NCBI GenBank assembly: GCA_003240775.1
Contig: QFNI01000056.1
Span: 1-22,323, forward strand
Length of the DNA stretch: 22,323 nt
Source of the DNA: Mesorhizobium amorphae
GTDB lineage: Bacteria; Pseudomonadota; Alphaproteobacteria; Rhizobiales; Rhizobiaceae
Direction of reading: 5' to 3'
Under the pieces are notes generated by a model, which saw only the letters and a list, made by a program, of their open reading frames with translations, had not been told where the DNA came from and did not search any database. This document shows positions 1 through 8,520 of this stretch, piece by piece. The translations under genes were made by a program, and so were the position numbers. Position 1 is the stretch's first letter. Every line of letters begins with the position of its first letter.

Positions 1-182
1 TGCTCGCCGCGCGGGCCGAACTGGACGAACTCGCCCGTCATGGAGCGCACCGAGGAGAAATGGTCGGCGATCTTCTGGGCCGCGGCCGATGGAGCGGCGA
101 GCGCCAGGCCGGGAACGGCGGCGGAAGCCGCGAGAAACGCGCCGCCCAGGAGGATCCGGCGGCGGGAAAGGGTGTGGTTCAT
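1..182 (-). CDS. lolA: Outer-membrane lipoprotein carrier protein LolA, N-terminal part (cut by window edge)
   Basis: Only about 60 residues lie in the window. They form a signal peptide with twin arginines and a hydrophobic core (starting MNHTLSRRRILLGG and ending near ALAA), then a mature start containing SSVRSMTGEFVQFGPRGEQ. That opening matches the LolA family, whose members carry outer-membrane lipoproteins across the periplasm. The gene directly follows ftsK in the same direction, which is the usual arrangement in Rhizobiales and many other proteobacteria. There are two in-frame ATGs, at 188 and 182. The GGGAG ribosome site ends right at 188 and sits about six bases before 182, so the start at 182 is preferred. 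The rest of the protein lies outside the window, so completeness and the lipid-binding pocket cannot be judged. Confidence 0.8.
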   Translation of the reverse strand, partial: MNHTLSRRRILLGGAFLAASAAVPGLALAAPSAAAQKIADHFSSVRSMTGEFVQFGPRGE

Positions 183-221
183 GGTCATCTCCCGAAACTG
201 GCAAACCAACTAGGCCGAACT

Positions 222-250
222 GGGGCGCGGTGAAGGGCTCAGCGCGCCCC
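222..250 (-). other. GC-rich hairpin between ftsK and lolA
   Basis: A perfect 8-bp inverted repeat (GGGGCGCG/CGCGCCCC) with a 13-base loop lies just after the ftsK stop and before lolA. No T-run follows it on the transcribed strand, so it is not a classic intrinsic terminator. It may stabilise or partly attenuate the ftsK-lolA transcript. The inverted repeat is seen directly; the role is inference. Confidence 0.4.
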
Positions 251-257
251 CCTCGCG

Positions 258-3200
258 TCACATCTTGTCGTCTTCCGTGGGCACCAGGATCTCGCGCTTG
301 CCCGCATGGTTGGCGGCACCGACGATGCCCTCCTTCTCCATGCGCTCGATGAGCGAGGCCGCGCGGTTGTAGCCGATGCCCAGGCGGCGCTGGATGTAGG
401 AGGTGGACGCCTTGCCGTCGCGCAGCACGACCGCCACAGCCTGGTCGTAGGGATCGTCTGAATCGTCGAAATTGTCGCCCGAGCCCGAAGCACCGCCGCC
501 CTTCGCGGGCTTGTCGTCGTCTTCGTCCTCTTCGTCGTCCTCGATGATCGCGTCGAGATATTCGGGCACGCCCTGGAGCTTGAGGTGGGACACCACCTTC
601 TCCACCTCGTCGTCGGACACGAAGGGACCGTGGACGCGCTGGACGCGCCCGCCGCCCGCCATGAACAGCATGTCGCCCTGGCCGAGCAGCTGCTCGGCGC
701 CCATCTCGCCCAGGATCGTGCGGCTGTCGATCTTGGAGGTGACGGCAAAGGAAATGCGGGTCGGGAAGTTGGCCTTGATGGTGCCGGTGATGACGTCCAC
801 CGAAGGACGCTGGGTCGCCATGATCACGTGGATGCCGGCGGCACGCGCCATCTGGCCGAGACGCTGGACCGCACCTTCGATGTCCTTGCCGGCCACCATC
901 ATCAGGTCGGCCACCTCGTCGATGATGACGACGATGTAGGGCAGCGGCTCGAGGTCGAACTCCTCGGTCTCATAAACTGCCTCGCCCGTCTGCTTGTCGA
1001 AGCCGGTCTGCACGGTGCGGGTGATGGTCTCGCCCTTTTCGGCGGCCTGGGCCACGCGCGCGTTGAAGCCGTCGACGTTGCGCACGGAAAGCTTGGCCAT
1101 CTTGCGATAGCGGTCCTCCATCTCGCGCACGGTCCATTTGAGCGCGACCACGGCCTTCTTGGGGTCGGTCACGACCGGCGTCAGAAGGTGGGGGATGCCG
1201 TCATAGACCGAAAGCTCGACCATCTTGGGGTCGATCATGATTAGGCGGCACTGGTCGGGTGTCAGCCGGTAGAGCAGCGAAAGCACCATCGTGTTGATGG
1301 CGACCGACTTGCCCGAGCCGGTGGTGCCGGCGACAAGCACGTGCGGGAACTTGGCGATGTCGGTGACGACCGCCTCGCCGTTGATGGTCTTGCCGAGCGC
1401 CAGCGCGAGCTTCGCCTTGGACGTCATGAAATCCTGGGACGCCAGCATCTCGCGCAGGAAGACGGTCTCGCGGCGCGGGTTGGGCAGCTCGATGCCGATG
1501 GCGTTGCGGCCGGGCACCACGGCCACGCGCGCGGCGATCGCGCTCATGGAGCGCGCGATGTCGTCGGCCAGGCCGATCACGCGCGAGGACTTGATGCCGG
1601 GCGCGGGCTCCAGCTCATAAAGCGTGACCACCGGGCCGGGACGGACCTGGATAATCTCGCCCTTGACGCCGAAATCCTCCAGCACGCCTTCGAGGCGGCG
1701 CGCATTGGCCTGAAGCGCCGCTTCCGAGAGCGAGGGATCGCGGGCGATGCTCTTGGGCTCGCTCAGGAAGGACAGCGCCGGCATCTCGAAGCCGTTCGGG
1801 CCCATGCGCGGGCCGAACTCGCGGGCCACCGCGCGCTGCACCTGGGCGGGCATGGCTGCTGCCACGGCGGGCGCGACGGGGGCGGCTGTTGCCGCCGGTT
1901 GCGGCGCGAGGCTCGGCAGGGGACGCGAAGGCGCGGGGATCTTCACCCGCGGCAGGGCTGCCGGCTGGGCGGGGACGGGTGCCGGCGCCTCGGGCATGGC
2001 GAAGGGTTCGAGGTGGAGGTCGTCCATCTCGTCGTCGAGCTCGGCAAAGGGCATGGGCTCGCCGCTCGTGCCCTCGTCGTCGAGCAGGGGCTCGGCGAAG
2101 CTCGGCTCGATGCCCTGGGCGCGGCCCAGACGGCGCTCCTCCTCGCGGAGTGCGGCTTCGCGCAGCGCCGAAGGGGACGGCGTGCGATAGGCGCGGACCT
2201 GGGTGTTGGGACCAACCGGCGTGCGCGGGCGGGGCGGCTCCACGAAGGCTGCGGCGGGCGCGAACTCCGCCATCAGATCCTCGGGCTCGGGTGCGGGCAT
2301 GATCTGGTCGTCGAAGGAGGCGATCTCTTCGGGCGAGAGCGAAAGCTCGTCGGCCATGGGGATCGCCTGGTCTTCCCAGCTCGGCTCTTCCGTGCGCTCG
2401 ACCGGTTCGACCGCATCGATCGGCTTGTTGGCGTCGGCCAGCATGGCCGCAAAGAATTCGGGCTCGATGCGGGCGCGGGTGCGGGGATCGGCGGGGTGGC
2501 GGTTCTCCGCGAGCTCGGCTTCCTCCACGCGCTCGGCCGCACGGCGCCAGCCGCGGCCTTCGAGCGGGTTGGCGGGCTGAACGGCGGGGCGCACGGCCTC
2601 GTCGCGCAGGCCGGCCAGGCGGCGGCGGCTGCGCGCCTTCATGAAGAGCCACCAATGGGCGACGTTGCCCATCACGGTTCCGAAGATGCCGACGGAATCG
2701 TCGTCTTCCTCGTCGTGCGGGACGAGCGCGCCGCGCCCTTCGCGCTCGGGCAGCGGGCCGCGGCCGAGAAGGCCGACCGCATAGGCGAAGAGCCAGAGGG
2801 CGGGCGCCGCCAGGAGACCGGCGACAGGCAGGCCGACGAAGCCCTGCGGATAGCCGCCGAGCACGAGCGAGGGCAGCCAGAGCACAACGTCGCCGAACAC
2901 GCCGCCGAGACCTGTGGGCAGGGGCCAGGTGGGCGTGGGCGCAAAGCAGCCGGCGATGCCCGCCGCGACCACCGAGAAGCCGAATGCCGCAAGCAGGCGG
3001 CGGGCGACGCGATGGATGGGATGGGCGCGGGCAAGCGTGAGCCCCCACCACGCCACCGGCACCATGGCGGCAAGGGCTGCCAGGCCCCAGAACTGGGCTG
3101 CGATGTCGGCGAAGACTGCACCGGGATAGCCGAGCGCGTTGGACACGGGCGCGTCGGTCGCGTGCGAGAAGGAGGGATCGGCCACGTTCCAGGTGGCGAG

Positions 3201-3344
3201 CGCGCCGGTGCCGAGGCCGACGGCCCCCATGAGGCCGAGGCCGGCCAGGCGCTTGAGCACGGAACGCGCCCAATCGCCCAGCCCGCCGGACGATTCGCGG
3301 AAGCCGAGCTGGCTGGAGGTTGGGGCGGAAACGCCTGAACGCAT
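258..3344 (-). CDS. ftsK: DNA translocase FtsK
   Basis: Septal DNA pump of 1028 residues that couples chromosome segregation and dimer resolution to division. The N-terminal ~200 residues contain about four membrane segments, the first near residues 34-55. A long linker rich in Pro, Ala and Glu (about 200-530) follows. The RecA-like motor then has Walker A (AGTTGSGKS, near 670) and Walker B (VVIIDEVADLM, near 810). After a strongly acidic stretch (about 930-965) comes the C-terminal winged-helix gamma domain (about 968-1028, with SYIQRRLGIGYNRAASLIE), which reads KOPS sites and activates XerD in studied FtsKs. All FtsK parts are present, and the length is only somewhat greater than is common in alphaproteobacteria. 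The ATG has a GGGAG about ten bases upstream. lolA follows 75 bases downstream on the same strand. Confidence 0.97.
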   Translation of the reverse strand: MRSGVSAPTSSQLGFRESSGGLGDWARSVLKRLAGLGLMGAVGLGTGALATWNVADPSFSHATDAPVSNALGYPGAVFADIAAQFWGLAALAAMVPVAWWGLTLARAHPIHRVARRLLAAFGFSVVAAGIAGCFAPTPTWPLPTGLGGVFGDVVLWLPSLVLGGYPQGFVGLPVAGLLAAPALWLFAYAVGLLGRGPLPEREGRGALVPHDEEDDDSVGIFGTVMGNVAHWWLFMKARSRRRLAGLRDEAVRPAVQPANPLEGRGWRRAAERVEEAELAENRHPADPRTRARIEPEFFAAMLADANKPIDAVEPVERTEEPSWEDQAIPMADELSLSPEEIASFDDQIMPAPEPEDLMAEFAPAAAFVEPPRPRTPVGPNTQVRAYRTPSPSALREAALREEERRLGRAQGIEPSFAEPLLDDEGTSGEPMPFAELDDEMDDLHLEPFAMPEAPAPVPAQPAALPRVKIPAPSRPLPSLAPQPAATAAPVAPAVAAAMPAQVQRAVAREFGPRMGPNGFEMPALSFLSEPKSIARDPSLSEAALQANARRLEGVLEDFGVKGEIIQVRPGPVVTLYELEPAPGIKSSRVIGLADDIARSMSAIAARVAVVPGRNAIGIELPNPRRETVFLREMLASQDFMTSKAKLALALGKTINGEAVVTDIAKFPHVLVAGTTGSGKSVAINTMVLSLLYRLTPDQCRLIMIDPKMVELSVYDGIPHLLTPVVTDPKKAVVALKWTVREMEDRYRKMAKLSVRNVDGFNARVAQAAEKGETITRTVQTGFDKQTGEAVYETEEFDLEPLPYIVVIIDEVADLMMVAGKDIEGAVQRLGQMARAAGIHVIMATQRPSVDVITGTIKANFPTRISFAVTSKIDSRTILGEMGAEQLLGQGDMLFMAGGGRVQRVHGPFVSDDEVEKVVSHLKLQGVPEYLDAIIEDDEEDEDDDKPAKGGGASGSGDNFDDSDDPYDQAVAVVLRDGKASTSYIQRRLGIGYNRAASLIERMEKEGIVGAANHAGKREILVPTEDDKM

Positions 3345-3357
3345 GATGCACGAACTC

Positions 3358-3369
3358 CCGGGCGCCCGG
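3358..3369. other. 12-bp perfect palindrome at the ftsK ribosome site
   Basis: CCGGGCGCCCGG reads the same on both strands and touches the GGGAG ribosome-binding sequence of ftsK. It could be a protein-binding dyad or contribute to structure in the leader. With no central loop a simple hairpin would be short. The palindrome is seen; any function is inference, and such palindromes arise easily in GC-rich DNA. Confidence 0.25.
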
Positions 3370-3415
3370 CCGCGAGGCCGCGCGGAATCAGGGGCTCAGA
3401 CTAGCCGTGCGATGG

Positions 3416-3434
3416 TAAAGGCGGCATTAACCAT
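3416..3434. promoter_or_regulatory. CtrA-like box upstream of ftsK
   Basis: The stretch reads TAAA, seven bases, then TTAACCAT. The CtrA consensus of alphaproteobacteria is TTAA-N7-TTAAC, so this site differs at one base in the first half and is exact in the second. It lies about 72-90 bases before the ftsK start codon, a suitable distance for promoter control. CtrA controls cell-cycle and division genes in Caulobacter and relatives, which makes control of ftsK plausible. Binding is inference. Confidence 0.45.
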
Positions 3435-3468
3435 GCAGGACGAGGCGGACGCCCCTCCCCTGTCGCAA

Positions 3469-5328
3469 TCACACCGCGGGCCTTGGCAGCGCGGCGTCCG
3501 TCTCACCGGGCGCGGGAGGCGCCTCCACCTCGGCCACCAGCTCGGCTGCCGATTCGGTGTCGGTTAGCGGGCCGGACGGCGTCATGCTTTCGGTGATGCG
3601 CTCGACGAGCCCACGCGCAATCTCGCGCTCGCCCATCACGACCCCGTTGGCGCCGAGATCGGTGAGATAGGTGACCTCGGCATCCGAATGGGCGCGCACC
3701 ACGATGTCGAGTTTGGGGTTCGCGGCGCGGCCCTGCTCCACGATGTGCCCGGCCTCGAACGCGTTTGGGATGGCGACCACCAAGCGGCGGGCCTCGGGCA
3801 GGTTGGCGGCGCGCAGCACGCGGGAATCTGCGGCGTTGCCGATGATGGTCTCGATATCGGCCTTGCGCAGTTCGGAGATGCGCTTGTCGGCATCCTCCAC
3901 CACGAGGATCGGGATGCCCTTGTCGCGCAGGGCCGCGGCCACCAGCGTGCCGACGCGGCCATAGCCGATCAGGACGGTGTGGCCCGAAAGCGCGGTCATG
4001 GCGACGGCTTCCTCTTCTTCCTCGGGCTCGATCACCTCGCCCGGCGCATGTTCGGGCGCGGCTGTCGCGGGCGCGCGGAGCTTGCTGCGGCGCTCCAGGC
4101 GCGGCGCCAGCCAGTCGATGGAATAGAAGACGAGCGGGTTGAGCAGGATCGACAGGATCGCGCCCGCGAGAATGAGCGTGCGGCCCTCTTCGGGCAGCAG
4201 GCCGAGCCCCACCCCCATTTCGGCCAGGATGAAGGAGAACTCGCCGATCTGCGCGAGACTGGCCGAGATCGTGAGCGCGGTCGCAGCGGGATAGCGGAAG
4301 GCCATCACGATCAGGAAGGCGGCGACCGACTTGCCGATCACGATGATGAACAGGGTCGCCACCACCGGCCAAAAATCGCGCACCAGGGCGATGGGGTCGA
4401 ACAGCATGCCGACCGACACGAAGAAGAGCACCGCAAACGCATCGCGGAAGGGCAGCGATTCTTCGGCCGCGCGATGGCTCAGCTCGGATTCGGCCAGCAC
4501 CATGCCGGCGAAGAAGGCGCCGAGCGCGAGCGACACGCCAAACAGCTTGGCGGCGCCGAAGGCCACGCCCAGCGCTATCGCCAGGACGCCCAGGCGGAAC
4601 AGTTCCTTGGAGCCGGTATGGGCGATGTAGTGCAGGAGCCAGGGGATCACGCGGCGGCCGACCACCAGCATCAGCGCGACGAAGATCGCGACCTGCAGGA
4701 GCGTGATGCCGATGATGCCCCAGATTGTGGAGCCGAAGCCGCCGGCTTCGAGCCCGTCCGCCACGACGCCGGTCGCGGCGCCGGGTTCTGCGCCGTTGCC
4801 GCTGAGCAGGCCGCCGAGCGCGGGCAGGAGAACGAGGGCGAGCACCATCGCGAGGTCTTCGACGATGAGCCAGCCGACCGCGATGCGGCCCTTCTCGGTT
4901 TCCACCAGGCGGCGCTCGGCCAGCGCGCGCAGGAGGACCACGGTGCTCGCCACCGAAAGTGCGAGACCGAACACGATGCCCGCCGCGAGATCCCAGCCGA
5001 GCAGCCAGGCGAACCCCGCGCCCATGGCGGTGGCAGCCGCCATCTGCACCACGGCGCCCGGCAGCGCTATGGCGCGCACGGAGAGGAGGTCCTTGAGCGA
5101 GAAGTGGAGGCCGACGCCGAACATCAAGAGGATGACGCCCATCTCCGCCAGCTCGGGCGCGAGTTCCTGGCTCGCCACGAAGCCCGGCGTGTAGGGGCCG
5201 ACCGCGACGCCCGCCAGAAGATAGCCCACCAGCGGCTGGATGCGCAGGCGCTGGGCGATCGCGCCGAACACGAAGGCGAGCCCGATGCCGGCGACGATGG
5301 TGGCGATCAAAGGCGTGTCATGCGGCAT
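3469..5328 (-). CDS. CPA2-family monovalent cation:proton antiporter with RCK domain (KefB/YbaL-like)
   Basis: Inner-membrane transporter of 619 residues, the usual size for KefB/YbaL-type proteins. The first ~400 residues form a Na+/H+-exchanger fold of about 12-13 hydrophobic segments, beginning with MPHDTPLIATIVAGIGLAF and including the typical LVGYLLAGVAVGPYTPG. Near residues 447-570 lies an RCK-N (TrkA-N) domain with the nucleotide-binding motif GYGRVG (around 454) and a following NAADSRVL segment. This domain usually gates K+ efflux or K+/H+ exchange in response to NAD(H) or related ligands. A low-complexity Pro/Ala/Glu tail ends the protein. It resembles YbaL more than KefB/KefC, but glutathione gating cannot be decided from sequence alone. 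The ribosome site is weak. ftsK begins 124 bases downstream. Confidence 0.9.
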   Translation of the reverse strand: MPHDTPLIATIVAGIGLAFVFGAIAQRLRIQPLVGYLLAGVAVGPYTPGFVASQELAPELAEMGVILLMFGVGLHFSLKDLLSVRAIALPGAVVQMAAATAMGAGFAWLLGWDLAAGIVFGLALSVASTVVLLRALAERRLVETEKGRIAVGWLIVEDLAMVLALVLLPALGGLLSGNGAEPGAATGVVADGLEAGGFGSTIWGIIGITLLQVAIFVALMLVVGRRVIPWLLHYIAHTGSKELFRLGVLAIALGVAFGAAKLFGVSLALGAFFAGMVLAESELSHRAAEESLPFRDAFAVLFFVSVGMLFDPIALVRDFWPVVATLFIIVIGKSVAAFLIVMAFRYPAATALTISASLAQIGEFSFILAEMGVGLGLLPEEGRTLILAGAILSILLNPLVFYSIDWLAPRLERRSKLRAPATAAPEHAPGEVIEPEEEEEAVAMTALSGHTVLIGYGRVGTLVAAALRDKGIPILVVEDADKRISELRKADIETIIGNAADSRVLRAANLPEARRLVVAIPNAFEAGHIVEQGRAANPKLDIVVRAHSDAEVTYLTDLGANGVVMGEREIARGLVERITESMTPSGPLTDTESAAELVAEVEAPPAPGETDAALPRPAV

Positions 5329-5447
5329 GGGCTGTCGCGGACCCTCGAACAGGAGTGTTGGGAGCGCGGCCTTGGCCGCAAGGGCCTATCTTAGGGACGC
5401 CAACGGCCCGCGCAACCGAAAGCGCTGCGAATCTTGGGCCTTTTGCG

Positions 5448-6377
5448 TCAGGCGGGCAGTTCGCGGGTGCGCAGCTCGCGCCCGAGCGCGAACAGCCCCG
5501 CGCCGCAGATGAGCGCGGCGCCTGCCCAGGTGGCGGCGCGCGGCACCTCGGCGAAGAACAGGAAGCCCCAGAGCGGCCCCCAGAGGATGGCGGTGTATTC
5601 GAACACGGAGACGCGGGCCGCGGGCGCCATCCGGTAGGCCTGGGACAGAAGCGTCATGGCGACGCCCGCGATCACGCCGCAGGATGCCATCATCGCGAAA
5701 TCGACGGGCGTGGGCCACACCCAGGGGCGCACGAGGAATTCGAGGCTGGGATGTGCGGCCTCCCTGATGCCGAGAGCGGCGAAGGTCATGGTCAGGAGCG
5801 GGGCGCCGAAGAGCAAAGCGAGGTTCTGGTGAAAGGTCATGACGGCCGCCGGCACGCCCGAGCCGATGCGGCGCGTGATGATCTGCGAGGCGCCATAGAG
5901 GCCCGCGCCCACGACCACGAGCAGGCCCGTCCACTGGAAAACGCCCTCGCCGGGATCGAGCATCACGAGCACGCCCGCGAAACCCGCCAGAAGCGCCACC
6001 GCCGTGTGCCAGCGCAGGCGCTCGCCCAACAGAACGACCGCGAGGCCGGAGATGATGAGGGGGGCGGTGAAATAGAGCGCCACCGCATCGGCGATCGGCA
6101 GGGCGGCGAGCGCGAGATAGTAGCACAGATAGGACACGAAGAAGACGAGCGCGCGCAGCGCCAGCCAGCCGAGATCGCGGGCGAAGATCGAGCGCAGGCC
6201 GCCCGCCGTCCAGACCACGAGGCCGAGCAGCAGGGGGAGTGCCACGACCGAGCGCACGGTCATCGCCTGGGTGATGGGGTAGCGGCCCGCCAGTTCCTTG
6301 ATGATCACGTCCTGGATCGAGAACACGCAGACGCCCAGTGTGAGGGCGGCGAAGGCCTTGAGGTTCTGGCTCTGCAT
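5448..6377 (-). CDS. EamA-family (DMT superfamily) transporter
   Basis: Inner-membrane protein of 309 residues with about ten hydrophobic helices in two related halves, the EamA duplication typical of drug/metabolite exporters. The N-terminus MQSQNLKAFAALTLGVCVF followed by SIQDVIIKELAGRYP matches the first helix of rhizobial family members. The frame stays open upstream to 6491, but the extra residues are arginine-rich and non-hydrophobic, so the ATG at 6377 directly before helix 1 is chosen. The substrate cannot be inferred; relatives move amino acids, riboflavin, S-adenosylmethionine or other small metabolites. It is 119 bases upstream of the antiporter gene on the same strand and may share a transcript with it. 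Confidence 0.88.
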   Translation of the reverse strand: MQSQNLKAFAALTLGVCVFSIQDVIIKELAGRYPITQAMTVRSVVALPLLLGLVVWTAGGLRSIFARDLGWLALRALVFFVSYLCYYLALAALPIADAVALYFTAPLIISGLAVVLLGERLRWHTAVALLAGFAGVLVMLDPGEGVFQWTGLLVVVGAGLYGASQIITRRIGSGVPAAVMTFHQNLALLFGAPLLTMTFAALGIREAAHPSLEFLVRPWVWPTPVDFAMMASCGVIAGVAMTLLSQAYRMAPAARVSVFEYTAILWGPLWGFLFFAEVPRAATWAGAALICGAGLFALGRELRTRELPA

Positions 6378-6470
6378 GGTGGCTCGAAAGGGGTGGCGGA
6401 CCCTCGCTTCTAGCCGTCTTCGAGGGGCGCGCAATGCGCCAGATGCGGCCAAGCGCTGGACAGGCCCGCC

Positions 6471-6501
6471 AAAAGAAAAGGCCCGGCGCAAGGGCCGGGC
6501 C
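6471..6501 (-). terminator. Intrinsic terminator after amtB
   Basis: On the minus strand a perfect 7-bp stem (GGCCCGG/CCGGGCC, 8-base loop) is followed at once by TTTTCTTTT. It lies about 50 bases after the amtB stop, so it ends the glnK-amtB transcript before the EamA transporter gene. A second GC-rich inverted repeat (GGGCGG...CCGCCC, about 6516-6539) lies between it and the stop codon. Confidence 0.85.
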
Positions 6502-6551
6502 AGAAAACTTCGAGGGGGCGGGACGGGTGCCCGCCGCCCGTTGAGGCCTTG

Positions 6552-7928
6552 TCAGGCGTGGTAGGCGGCTTCGCCGTGCGAGGTGAGGTCGAGGCCCTGG
6601 GTCTCGTTTTCGGGCGTGGGGCGGAGGCCGACCACGATGTCCACGAGCTTGTAGAGGATGGCCGAGACCACGCCGCACCAGACGACCGTGACGAGCACCG
6701 CGAGGATCTGCGTCCAGACCTGGCCGCCCATCGTCACGCCGTCGGCATAGCCGATGCCGCCGAGCGAGGTGGAAGCGAAGATGCCGGTGCCGACCGCGCC
6801 GACGATGCCGCCCACGCCGTGGATGCCGAACACGTCGAGGCTGTCGTCATAGCCGGCGCGGATCTTCACGACGGTGACGAACCAGTAGCAGACCACCGAG
6901 GCGATGGCGCCGAGCACGATGGCGCCGAAGGGGCCGACGATGCCGGCGGCGGGCGTGACCGCGACCAGGCCCGCGATCATGCCCGACGCTGCGCCCAGCA
7001 TGGACGCCTTCTGGCGCGCTGCCGCTTCCACCGCGACCCAGGCGATGATGGCGGCGGCGGTGGCCGTGAAGGTGTTGATCATGGCAAGGGCTGCGCCCCC
7101 GTTGGCTTCGAGGTTCGAGCCGGCGTTGAAGCCGAACCAGCCCACCCACAGGATCGAGGCGCCGACCATGGTCAGCGTCATGGAGTGCGGGGCCATGTTG
7201 TCACGGCCGAGACCGACGCGCTTGCCGACCATGATGGAGCCGACGAGGGCCGCGATGCCCGCATTGATGTGGACCACGGTGCCGCCCGCGAAGTCGAGCG
7301 CGCCCCAGCCGAAGATCAGGCCGTTGGCGTCCCACACCATGTGCGCGATGGGGAAGTAGACGAGCGTGACCCAGAGGATGGTGAAGAGCAGCACCGCCGA
7401 GAACTTGATGCGCTCGGCGAAGGCGCCGACGATCAGGGCCGGCGTGATGCAGGCGAACGTCATCTGGAAGCAGATGAAGACGAGCTCGGGGATCACGACG
7501 CCGTCCGAGAAGGTGGCGGCCGTGGAGTCGGGCGTGACACCGGCCAGGAAGAGCTTGCCGAAGCCGCCCCAATAGGCGCTGGTCGAGCCGCCGAAGGCGA
7601 AGGAGTAGCCGTAGACGACCCAGATGATGATCACGACGGCCACGATCATCGTGACCTGCATGAGCACGGACAGCATGTTCTTGGCGCGCACGAGGCCGCC
7701 GTAGAAGAGGGCGAGGCCGGGCATCGCCATGAACAGGACGATGATGGTGGACAGCATCATCCAGGTGGTGTCGCCCTTGTCGGGCACGGGCGTCACTGCA
7801 ACGGCTGCGTCGGCGGCGGCCGGAGCGGCTTCCTGGGCGAAGGCTGCGAGCGTGCCGAGCGCGCAAAGGGCTGCGGCGCTCCCGAGCGCGGTCTTGCCCG
7901 CACGCGCGAGGCGGGTCGAAAGGTTCAT
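6552..7928 (-). CDS. amtB: Ammonium transporter AmtB
   Basis: Trimeric ammonium channel of the Amt/Mep/Rh family, 458 residues with about 11 core transmembrane helices. A hydrophobic N-terminal segment ending AAFA-QEAA looks like a cleavable signal peptide, as in E. coli AmtB. It is followed by a short Ala-rich periplasmic stretch, then the core starting at DTTWMMLSTIIVLFM. Key residues are visible: the Asp of LDFAGGTVVHINAG (D212), the first pore His in the same motif (H220), and the second pore His in LDVFGIHGVGG (H370). An ATG also exists at 7940, but GGAG lies seven bases before the ATG at 7928, so the latter is chosen. The gene starts 28 bases after glnK and shares its promoter; GlnK normally plugs the AmtB pore when nitrogen is ample. 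Confidence 0.97.
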   Translation of the reverse strand: MNLSTRLARAGKTALGSAAALCALGTLAAFAQEAAPAAADAAVAVTPVPDKGDTTWMMLSTIIVLFMAMPGLALFYGGLVRAKNMLSVLMQVTMIVAVVIIIWVVYGYSFAFGGSTSAYWGGFGKLFLAGVTPDSTAATFSDGVVIPELVFICFQMTFACITPALIVGAFAERIKFSAVLLFTILWVTLVYFPIAHMVWDANGLIFGWGALDFAGGTVVHINAGIAALVGSIMVGKRVGLGRDNMAPHSMTLTMVGASILWVGWFGFNAGSNLEANGGAALAMINTFTATAAAIIAWVAVEAAARQKASMLGAASGMIAGLVAVTPAAGIVGPFGAIVLGAIASVVCYWFVTVVKIRAGYDDSLDVFGIHGVGGIVGAVGTGIFASTSLGGIGYADGVTMGGQVWTQILAVLVTVVWCGVVSAILYKLVDIVVGLRPTPENETQGLDLTSHGEAAYHA

Positions 7929-7956
7929 CGTGTTCTCCATGATTGTGTGTGCCGGC

Positions 7957-8295
7957 TCAGAGCGCGTCGCTGTCGGTTTCGCCGGTGCGGATGCGCAGCG
8001 CCTGCTCGAGGCCGAGCACGAAGATCTTGCCGTCGCCGATCTGGCCGGTCTTGGCGGCCGACGAGATGGCCTCGATCACGCGCTCCACCGCATCGGTGGG
8101 CACGGCCACTTCGATCTTGATCTTGGGAAGGAAGGACACGGCGTATTCCGCGCCGCGGTAGATTTCGGTGTGGCCTTTCTGGCGGCCGTAGCCTTTGACC
8201 TCGCTGACAGTCAGGCCCTGGATGCCGATGCCTGTCAGCGCCTCGCGCACCTCGTCGAGCTTGAATGGCTTGATGATGGCCATCACGATCTTCAT
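7957..8295 (-). CDS. glnK: Nitrogen regulatory PII protein GlnK
   Basis: Signal protein of 112 residues, exactly PII length. It starts MKIVMAIIKPFKLDEVREAL and carries the uridylylation-site Tyr51 in the T-loop (TEIYRGAEY) and the B-loop segment KTGQIGDGKIFV. PII trimers sense 2-oxoglutarate and ATP/ADP and, in the GlnK role, bind AmtB to stop ammonium uptake. The pairing with amtB 28 bases downstream supports the name GlnK rather than GlnB. The frame is open upstream to 8412, but only the ATG at 8295 gives the canonical PII N-terminus, with a GGGTGAG ribosome site before it. A sigma-54-type promoter and NtrC-like boxes lie upstream. Confidence 0.97.
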   Translation of the reverse strand: MKIVMAIIKPFKLDEVREALTGIGIQGLTVSEVKGYGRQKGHTEIYRGAEYAVSFLPKIKIEVAVPTDAVERVIEAISSAAKTGQIGDGKIFVLGLEQALRIRTGETDSDAL

Positions 8296-8318
8296 TCGGT
8301 TCTCACCCTCTCTCTGCT

Positions 8319-8337
8319 CCGGCGCCCGAAGCGCCGG
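8319..8337 (-). other. Hairpin in the glnK leader
   Basis: A perfect 7-bp stem (CCGGCGC/GCGCCGG) with a 5-base loop, UUCGG in the RNA, sits about 24 bases before the glnK start codon and just upstream of its ribosome site. A second perfect stem lies at 8373-8387 (6 bp, 3-base loop). If transcription starts near 8420, both lie in a leader of about 125 bases. The stems are seen; a regulatory role is inference. Confidence 0.4.
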
Positions 8338-8430
8338 TGGATCACCCCGCGACCCTCGTCTTGCGGCAGGCGGCGGGGCGGCCCCGCAGCCCGCCCGGCC
8401 TGTCGGGCCCAAGGGTTGCGCGAGACACCA

Positions 8431-8447
8431 TTCAAGGATCGTGCCAA
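8431..8447 (-). promoter_or_regulatory. Sigma-54 (RpoN) type promoter for glnK-amtB
   Basis: On the minus strand the sequence reads TTGGCACGATCCTTGAA. The sigma-54 consensus is TGGCACG, four bases, TTGCW. The -24 element is exact and the spacing is right; the -12 element has GA in place of GC. Transcription would start near 8420, about 125 bases before glnK. RpoN/NtrC control of glnK-amtB is well established in proteobacteria and fits the two palindromes upstream. Confidence 0.7.
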
Positions 8448-8520
8448 GTCGGACGAGGTGCAGAAAAAGTGAGAGCGGCAGCGCTTTGCAAAGACGGCCT
8501 TTCGCAAATGCAATATGATC

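Noticed and set aside
2916..2923. GGGCAGGG, a KOPS-like octamer inside ftsK
   Set aside because: A single octamer in a GC-rich window is expected by chance; strand bias over the whole chromosome would be needed to call KOPS.
1341..3338. A 665-codon open frame antisense to ftsK
   Set aside because: It lacks a plausible protein composition (runs of His, Gly, Arg) and lies opposite a clear FtsK. GC-rich DNA gives few stops in the mirrored frame.
3688..5394. A 568-codon open frame antisense to the antiporter
   Set aside because: His/Asp/Glu/Gln-rich, without domains; a mirror frame of the antiporter.
7929..7940. Upstream ATG of amtB adding four residues (MENT)
   Set aside because: The GGAG inside it is the better ribosome site for the ATG at 7928.
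6549..8120. Long frame opposite amtB
   Set aside because: His/Asp/Gly-rich mirror frame of a clear AmtB.
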